From assembly GCA_002347095.1 (NCBI GenBank), contig DDWZ01000015.1, positions 71,562 through 135,561 of the forward strand: a stretch of DNA of 64,000 nt, read 5' to 3'. This document shows, piece by piece, positions 59,623 to 64,000 of the stretch. The notes under the pieces are model-generated. The model did no database searches. It saw only the letters and a program-made list of their open reading frames with translations, and was not told the DNA's origin. How positions within the stretch are numbered: the first letter of the stretch is position 1; each line of letters begins with the position of its first letter. The position numbers and the translations under genes are program-made. Source of the DNA: Desulfobulbaceae bacterium UBA2273. Lineage in GTDB: Bacteria > Desulfobacterota > Desulfobulbia > Desulfobulbales > Desulfurivibrionaceae.

Positions 59623-60000
59623 TCAGATCAACTGGAGAATTTGATTCAAAAGCGCGCATACTTCGACGAAGCGGGCGTCCGCCACTTTGGCGGCGGGGTG
59701 GGGAGTGGCCTGACGGGCGCGCCAGTCGAAATATTTTGGCTGATGGCAAAGCACATAGCTGGTTTTGTTGACGCCGGCTTTGGGGACCGGGCCAACAGCG
59801 ACCGCGAAGGGGTTATCGGCGTTATATTCCGCGGTGGTCATGGGCAGGCCGATAACCAGGGAGGTGCGGTCATTGAACTCCCGGGGAGAAAGAACCAAAA
59901 AAGGATGGATGTCGCGCATTTCGCGGCCGGCCTGGGGATTGCAGTCGATCCAGATGATCTCCTGACGGCCCGGCACCCACCCGCGTTTTGCCGCTACCAT
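59623..60000 (-). CDS. mazF: MazF/PemK-family toxin
   Basis: This 125-aa predicted endoribonuclease toxin has RQEIIWIDCNPQAGREMRD near the start, FLVLSPREFNDRTSLVIGLP in the middle, and the usual core order of five strands. It cleaves RNA at short sequences when free of its antitoxin. Its ATG lies within the last codons of the antitoxin gene (7-base overlap), the standard antitoxin-first order. The length is normal. Confidence 0.9.
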   Translation of the reverse strand: MVAAKRGWVPGRQEIIWIDCNPQAGREMRDIHPFLVLSPREFNDRTSLVIGLPMTTAEYNADNPFAVAVGPVPKAGVNKTSYVLCHQPKYFDWRARQATPHPAAKVADARFVEVCALLNQILQLI

Positions 60001-60248
60001 TTTTCGGCCCCAAGCTTTTCCGTGCCCTGCATCACTTCCCCGCCGTGGTGTTCCGGCTTGTAACGCTCCAGCCGTTGCTTGAGGGTGAGGGTGGCATCCT
60101 GGATCGGAGAAATAATGACCTTGCCTTCCTCCACCGTTACCCGCACCTGTTGATCCTCGTACAAATGCGCCTCGCGTGCCACGGCGGCGGGCAGACGGAC
60201 GCCAAGACTGTTACCCCAGTGCTTGATATTGAGTATCGCTTCGGCCAT
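59994..60248 (-). CDS. mazE: MazE-type AbrB-fold antitoxin
   Basis: This 84-aa antitoxin has an AbrB-like DNA-binding N-terminus (AILNIKHWGNSLGVRLPAAVAR) and an acidic/aromatic C-terminal tail that would wrap MazF (LKQRLERYKPEHHGGE). GGAGG lies 7 bases before the ATG. It should repress its own operon. It partners the MazF gene that it overlaps. Confidence 0.9.
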   Translation of the reverse strand: MAEAILNIKHWGNSLGVRLPAAVAREAHLYEDQQVRVTVEEGKVIISPIQDATLTLKQRLERYKPEHHGGEVMQGTEKLGAEKW

Positions 60249-60425
60249 TGTGTTGCCTCCAGTATAAAGTTTACACAAAGTATAAACATACCCAAGGATG
60301 GACGCAACGTGTTTTTAGCTCAGGGGGCAATCGTGGCGGTGAGTTTGAGTCCCCAAGGCCCTGTATACCCGCTGGAAGACGACAGGCAAAATGATTGAGC
60401 ACCCAGGAGGCAAATTGGCCTTGGG

Positions 60426-60818
60426 TCACGCCCAGTTCACCAGCTTCAATCCCGGTATTCTGCGAAAATGCTTCTGATTGTTTGAGACCAGGGTGAGGTT
60501 ACGGGCAAGCGCGGTAGCGGCGATTATCAGATCCAGGTCGGCAAGCCGCAAGCCCTGAACCTCCAGGGTGGCCTTCATTTTTCCGAATGCTTCCACCGTT
60601 TCCGGGCCTGGCGGCAAAAGGGGGAAAGCGCTCTCAATGGTCTTGAGCTTGGCCAGATTTGCATCGACATTCTGCGACTTGTAAGCGCCATAGTACAGCT
60701 CCATCATGGTGATGGTGCTGAGATACAGAGGCTCGTGCACATGAATGCGCAGGTTCTCCGCCACCCCGCCCTGCCCCTTCAGAGAATAGATCACCGTGTC
60801 GGTGTCGAGAAGAAACAT
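60426..60818 (-). CDS. PIN-domain toxin (VapC/FitB-like)
   Basis: This 130-aa PIN nuclease has acidic residues in MFLLDTDTVIYSLKG (Asp5), STITMMELYYGA (Glu41), and LADLDLIIAATALARNLTLVSNN (Asp and final Asn). All expected metal ligands are present. It overlaps the antitoxin by one base (TAATG). VapC toxins cut tRNA or rRNA. Confidence 0.9.
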   Translation of the reverse strand: MFLLDTDTVIYSLKGQGGVAENLRIHVHEPLYLSTITMMELYYGAYKSQNVDANLAKLKTIESAFPLLPPGPETVEAFGKMKATLEVQGLRLADLDLIIAATALARNLTLVSNNQKHFRRIPGLKLVNWA

Positions 60819-61090
60819 TACAGCCCCCCTGCAAGCCGCTGGCTGTTTTTACGGGCATTTTTGATTTCGGCGACAATCTCACCGGCTGGCCTGGAGTCTT
60901 CCCATGAACCGGACAATTGCAGCAGCACCTCGGCCGGAGACGGCATGGCACGGCAAGTCTTCTGCGAAGAAAGATGCGCCTTGACCAGAAAGATGATCTC
61001 CTGACTCACCGATCTGTTTTCCGCCGTTGCCAGTCTTTTCAGTTGTTCGTACAGACCGTCATCAATCCCTTTTACTTGCAGGTTTGCCAT
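60818..61090 (-). CDS. FitA/VapB-like ribbon-helix-helix antitoxin
   Basis: This 90-aa protein has an RHH start typical of FitA (MANLQVKGIDDGLYEQLKRL, then AENRSVSQEIIFLVKAHL) and a C-terminal toxin-binding tail (SWEDSRPAGEIVAEIKNARK). GGAGGAAG lies before the ATG. It is paired with the PIN toxin downstream. Confidence 0.87.
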   Translation of the reverse strand: MANLQVKGIDDGLYEQLKRLATAENRSVSQEIIFLVKAHLSSQKTCRAMPSPAEVLLQLSGSWEDSRPAGEIVAEIKNARKNSQRLAGGL

Positions 61091-61266
61091 GGCTTCCTCC
61101 GTTGCGTTACGCGCACAGTTCTTTCATGAAATAGTAATATTTTATCATGATTTGGACAAGCAAAAAAATCGCGGGCTCCAAGATACAGGCGATAAAACCG
61201 GCTTGGTCGTTACTGAAGGCGGGGGGGCAAAGAGGACGAATTTCGGCGGCATAATACTTTGATTTG

Positions 61267-61294
61267 ATAATTAAGTAAGGCGTCTCCCGGAATT
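61267..61294. repeat. GTAA..GTCCCCGGAATT repeat, copy 2
   Basis: ATAATTAAGTAAGGCGTCTC followed by CCGGAATT. It matches copy 3, 374 bases further on, at 26 of 28 positions; the two flank the HigA gene as direct repeats. Confidence 0.65.
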
Positions 61295-61334
61295 TGGATT
61301 ATCATTGAACAGCAACGCGACGAGGTGCGATCAC

Positions 61335-61628
61335 ATGAAAAAACTAAAAAACATACATCCCGGCGAAATCCTGCTTGAGGAATTTCTCAAACCGATGCAG
61401 ATCAGCCAAAATGGATTGGCCCGCGCCATCGGCGTGCCGCCGCGCCGCATCAATGAAATTGTCCTGGGGAGGCGTTCCGTGACGGCGGATACCGCTCTTC
61501 GTCTGGCCCAGGCATTTGGAACCTCGGTCCAGTTCTGGATGGGCTTGCAGGATGAATATGCAGTGCGGGAGGCCGCCAGGGAGGCCATCGCCCAGCAACT
61601 CGCCAACATCCAGCCTCTGGCTGCCTGA
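61335..61628 (+). CDS. higA: HigA-family antitoxin, without visible toxin
   Basis: This 97-aa HTH_3 protein has the HigA marks [40 protein letters not shown], and [19 protein letters not shown] HigB toxin gene normally lies immediately upstream. Here only a DYH-stop-like ending just before the gene could be a trace of one. The gene is bounded by two copies of the GTAA..CCGGAATT repeat, as though inserted or trimmed with them. GAGGTG precedes the ATG. Confidence 0.88.
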   Translation: MKKLKNIHPGEILLEEFLKPMQISQNGLARAIGVPPRRINEIVLGRRSVTADTALRLAQAFGTSVQFWMGLQDEYAVREAAREAIAQQLANIQPLAA

Positions 61629-61640
61629 AAGCTGTACCGA

Positions 61641-61668
61641 ATAATTAAGTAAGACGTCCCCCGGAATT
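61641..61668. repeat. GTAA..GTCCCCGGAATT repeat, copy 3
   Basis: ATAATTAAGTAAGACGTCCC followed by CCGGAATT, immediately after the HigA stop and just before the convergent methyltransferase stop. Confidence 0.65.
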
Positions 61669-61673
61669 ATCCA

Positions 61674-62420
61674 TCACCGCGGCATCAGCGCGAACACGCC
61701 CCAGCCCAGGTATTCACGGGTGTAAGCGGCGTAGCGCTCGGGTTCCGAGGTCAGTTTGGCTCGAACCTCTTTGGCTAACTCGTCGCCGGGATTGGCTTCA
61801 AGCCATCGGCGCATGGTGAGCCATTTAGCCGCCTCGTATCTGTCCCAGCCGTCTTGATCAGCCAGAACCATTTCCACGACGTCGTAGCCAAGGTGGCAGA
61901 AAGAGGCGAGAAGTTCCGGAAGCAGGAGAAAATCGGAGATTGAGTTGGCAAGACACCCCTTGGCAACATCTTCCGTCGGCGGCAACTGCCGCCAAAAGGG
62001 CTCGCCGATGAGGATGATCCCTCCGGTGCGCAGGCTCCGCGCCAGAAGCTCGATAGTGCCGGCGACTCCCCCACCGATCCAAGTGGCGCCGACACAGGCT
62101 GCCACACCGACCTTCTCGTCAGAGACATAGCCGGCAGCATCGCCATGGATGAACGTGACTTGATCGGCGACGCCGAGTTCTTCAGCACGGAGTTTCGCTT
62201 GCTCGGTGAACAACTGGCTCATGTCGATACCGATGCCGATGACGCCGTGATCGCGTGCCCAGGTGCACAGCATCTCCCCCGAACCACTGCCGAGGTCGAG
62301 CACCCGGGCCCCCGATTCCAGACGCAGCGCCGCGCCGAGCGTGGCGAGCTTTTCGGGTGTGATCGGGTTGTGGATGCGGTGAGCGCCTTCAGTGATGTTG
62401 AATATCCGTGGAATGTCCAT
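61674..62420 (-). CDS. SAM-dependent methyltransferase (class I)
   Basis: This 248-aa protein has motif I VLDLGSGSGEMLCTWARDHG, an acidic strand end IGIGIDMSQ, IHGDAAGYVSD, and later GGIILIGEPFWRQLPPTEDV, as in Methyltransf_25 family enzymes. The substrate is unknown. The ATG with AAGGAAA upstream was chosen. A frame 27 codons longer would take in an extragenic repeat (GGGGTCAAATCTTTG), so it is rejected. It lies among toxin-antitoxin genes. Confidence 0.85.
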   Translation of the reverse strand: MDIPRIFNITEGAHRIHNPITPEKLATLGAALRLESGARVLDLGSGSGEMLCTWARDHGVIGIGIDMSQLFTEQAKLRAEELGVADQVTFIHGDAAGYVSDEKVGVAACVGATWIGGGVAGTIELLARSLRTGGIILIGEPFWRQLPPTEDVAKGCLANSISDFLLLPELLASFCHLGYDVVEMVLADQDGWDRYEAAKWLTMRRWLEANPGDELAKEVRAKLTSEPERYAAYTREYLGWGVFALMPR

Positions 62421-62523
62421 TGTGGAAAATTTCCTTACGGGTGTGAAAGATTCCCGCTTTCTGGGGTCTGCATCTTCTGGGGTCAAATCTTTGTTTGCCA
62501 CTAGAAAAGAGACGAGTGTGGAT

Positions 62524-62553
62524 CAAGAATAAAAATTTGGCCCCTTAGTTGCC
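62524..62553. repeat. CCCCTTAGTTGCC cassette repeat, copy 1
   Basis: CAAGAATAAAAATTTGGCCCCTTAGTTGCC, in part, recurs with two or three changes at 63460-63488. The two copies bound the HepT/MntA cassette and mark its duplicated unit. Confidence 0.65.
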
Positions 62554-62567
62554 GCTAGTTTTCCTTA

Positions 62568-62912
62568 TTACGCGAAACGGCTTTTCAGGTTCTTCAGTTG
62601 CGGGAGAAGGAGAGGGATGTCCTGCTCGATGATGTTCCACAGGATGTCGTTGTCGATGCCGAGATAGGCATGGATCAACCGGTTGCGGGTAGCGATAATC
62701 TGGCGCCAGGGGATCTCGGACGCGGATTCGCGGATTTCAGCGGGAATGCGGGAGGCCGCCTCGCCAAGCAGCTCAAGGTTCCGCGCCGTGGCGTCATAGG
62801 TAAGGCCGCTTAAGACGAAACCCGGCTGATCAAGTCCTGCCGTGTAGGCAAGCACCTTTTCGGCAAAATCGATCATGTCGTCCAGATAAAATCGCCATTC
62901 CCGTTCAGACAC
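62568..62912 (-). CDS. hepT: HepT-like ribonuclease toxin (DUF86)
   Basis: This 114-aa HEPN-family protein has the catalytic Rx4HxY motif in TRNRLIHAYLG near residue 82. The start is GTG, inside the last codons of the mntA gene (8-base overlap). In MNT-HEPN modules HepT is an RNase, silenced when MntA attaches AMP to its Tyr. The motif is intact, so it should be active. Confidence 0.9.
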   Translation of the reverse strand: MSEREWRFYLDDMIDFAEKVLAYTAGLDQPGFVLSGLTYDATARNLELLGEAASRIPAEIRESASEIPWRQIIATRNRLIHAYLGIDNDILWNIIEQDIPLLLPQLKNLKSRFA

Positions 62913-63195
62913 TGATCGCCTCCCGCTCAATGAACGGCCGCAGTTCCGGGCGCAAAGCCTTTTCGGTAACCAGGTCCACCGAGTAACCCAGAGCGTCTTC
63001 AAGATAAAACTGCACCCCGAAATAGCGTTGCGAAGTAGCCGGGCCATCGAAGGCAACCAACACATCCACATCGCTGTCCGGACGCACTTCATCACGGGCC
63101 AGGGAACCGAACAAAACCAGCCGGACAACCCCGAAGCGTTTCGCCAGTTCGGGTTTGGCCCTGGCAAGCACCCGCAAGGCATCGCTGCGTTTCAT
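62905..63195 (-). CDS. mntA: MntA-like minimal nucleotidyltransferase antitoxin
   Basis: This 96-aa nucleotidyltransferase has GSLARDEVRPDSDVDVLV, the GSx10DxD active-site motif, complete. It would AMPylate HepT. GGAGG stands 8 bases before the ATG. A truncated second copy of this gene lies 424 bases to the right within a tandem duplication. Confidence 0.9.
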   Translation of the reverse strand: MKRSDALRVLARAKPELAKRFGVVRLVLFGSLARDEVRPDSDVDVLVAFDGPATSQRYFGVQFYLEDALGYSVDLVTEKALRPELRPFIEREAISV

Positions 63196-63443
63196 AATTA
63201 CACCTCCTCGGCCTGTAATGTCTCCGCCTGAAATAAGGTAACAGGGTCAGGGACAAGCGTCAAGCAAACGGGGGACGGGAAACGCCTCCTGCAACTTGAC
63301 CCCCTTATCCGAACCAAGGGAGCCGCAACTTTTCTATAAGCATGATTTTGACAGAGAAAACCAAGGATTAAGCGAAGAAAGCACTTACTTTTTGGAAGAT
63401 TATACTGAGATATCAGACAAGTAGCTTGGTCAACCCCGTTCCA
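63067..63443. repeat. tandem segmental duplication, copy A
   Basis: This stretch holds the 5' part of mntA and about 250 bases of its upstream region. It is repeated almost perfectly 424 bases further on. Differences are scattered single bases, including within the coding part (ARDEV region). Confidence 0.85.
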
Positions 63444-63459
63444 CTTTAATGGCAAGTGC

Positions 63460-63488
63460 CAAGAATAAAGATTGACCCCTTAGTTGCC
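63460..63488. repeat. CCCCTTAGTTGCC cassette repeat, copy 2
   Basis: CAAGAATAAAGATTGACCCC plus TTAGTTGCC. It stands directly at the left edge of the truncated mntA copy, just as copy 1 stands downstream of hepT. Confidence 0.65.
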
Positions 63489-63490
63489 CT

Positions 63491-63619
63491 CACATCGCTG
63501 TCCGGACGCACTTCATCGCGGGCCATGGAACCGAACAAAACCAGCCGGACAACCCCGAAGCGTTTCGCCAATTCGGGTTTGGCCCTGGCAAGCACCCGCA
63601 AGGCATCGCTGCGTTTCAT
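63491..63619 (-). pseudogene. truncated mntA copy
   Basis: This is the first 43 codons of mntA (MKRSDALRVLARAKPELAKR, then GVVRLVLFGSMARDEVRPDSDV). The frame leaves the gene just at the DxD residues and ends in repeat sequence. The catalytic Asp pair is incomplete and hepT is absent, so it is dead. Confidence 0.88.
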
Positions 63620-63868
63620 AATTACACCTCCTCGGCCTGTAATGTCTCCGCCTGAAATAAGGTAACAGGGTCAGGGACAAGCGTCAAGCAAACGGGGGCC
63701 GGGTAACGCCTCCTGCAACCAGAACCCCTCATCCGAACCAAGGGAGCCGCAACTCTTCTATAAGCATGATTTTGGCAGAGAAAAACAAGGATTAAGCGAA
63801 GAAAGCACTTACTTTTGGGAAGATTATACTGAGTTATCAGACAAGTAGCTTGGCCCGACCCCGTTCCA
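63491..63868. repeat. tandem segmental duplication, copy B
   Basis: The second copy of the mntA 5' end plus upstream region. The right boundary is CCCCGTTCCA, after which the copies differ completely. Confidence 0.85.
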
Positions 63869-63939
63869 TGGCAGGATTTTCATTGTTGGGTCTGGAGAAT
63901 GTCCGAAAGTCAAGCCTGACCCCGGCGCCATCCCGGGAG

Positions 63940-63964
63940 ATTAGGTATTACGTCACCGGAATTT
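63940..63964. repeat. GTAA..GTCCCCGGAATT repeat, copy 4
   Basis: ATTAGGTATTACGTCACCGG plus AATT. It resembles copies 1-3 and stands at the right border of the duplicated HepT/MntA cassette. The rest of the window end holds no gene that I can support. Confidence 0.45.
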
Positions 63965-64000
63965 GTTAGCCGGCCCGGAGGGTGTAAAAAGGATTGTGTA

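Noticed and set aside
61140-61304. HigB toxin gene upstream of higA
   Set aside because: Only a terminal Asp-Tyr-His-stop resemblance was found; no open frame carries the rest of a HigB protein.
62421-62501. Upstream start adding 27 residues to the methyltransferase
   Set aside because: The added part would be translated from an extragenic repeat and lacks a ribosome site; the ATG at 62420 has AAGGAAA.

Overview
The window looks like a piece of a Desulfobacterota chromosome, plausibly Desulfobulbales. The evidence is the gene order rng-rplU-rpmA-obg-proB-proA-nadD, the order ffh-rpsP-khpA-rimM-trmD-(SPOUT)-rplS-rnhB-yraN-pdxA, the GC-rich housekeeping genes, and an island full of periplasmic-heme sensors and YeiH-type anion exporters. 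The organism is an inference from gene content only.

Layout. Bases 1-1150 are chromosomal: the end of a methyltransferase and a polysaccharide deacetylase. Bases ~1161-35437 form a ~34 kb genomic island inserted in the 3' end of a tRNA-Glu(CTC) gene. It is bounded by a 44-bp direct repeat (attL 1161-1204, attR 35394-35437). Repeated integrase arm-type sites lie just inside both ends, and a tyrosine integrase with an overlapping excisionase-like gene sits next to attR. The island is more AT-rich and littered with IS remnants. It carries a second tyrosine recombinase, two DoxX-like genes, a PilZ protein, a YeiE-like LysR regulator and a 604-aa YeiH/PSE exporter with unusual insertions plus a 53-aa membrane partner. 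It also carries an orphan 589-aa Cas12m-like effector with no CRISPR array in view, a GAF-GAF histidine kinase, a chemoreceptor, and a cyclic-di-GMP/HDOD set: heme HD-GYP, PAS-GGDEF and HDOD. Next comes a four-gene operon (UspA, PSE exporter, membrane-anchored lipoyl-like protein, UspA). Then come a heme-sensor histidine kinase with an NtrC-type regulator, and a paralogous heme-sensor kinase split by an IS5-type insertion. The right end has YccF, a lipoprotein and an HU protein with a Cys-rich tail.

Bases 35.4-59.4 kb are core chromosome, nearly all on the minus strand: an iron-sulfur flavoprotein, 4-alpha-glucanotransferase, a Na/Pi cotransporter, nadD, proA, proB, obg, rpmA, rplU, RNase G, a fused radical-SAM/DUF2344 protein, two lipoproteins, tmk, pdxA, yraN, rnhB, rplS, a SPOUT methyltransferase, trmD, rimM, khpA, rpsP and ffh. 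Many neighbours overlap by 1-16 bases, indicating translational coupling.

Bases 59.4-64 kb are an accessory toxin-antitoxin patch: MazEF, VapBC-like, HigA alone, a SAM methyltransferase and HepT/MntA. Short repeats of the form GTAA..GTCCCCGGAATT occur between modules, and there is a decayed tandem copy of the HepT/MntA cassette.

In the island, the shared Tll0287-like CxxCH sensor domains, the cyclic-di-GMP proteins and the two PSE transporters suggest a redox- or sulfur-responsive signalling package (inference). The Cas12m-like gene is the most unusual single item.
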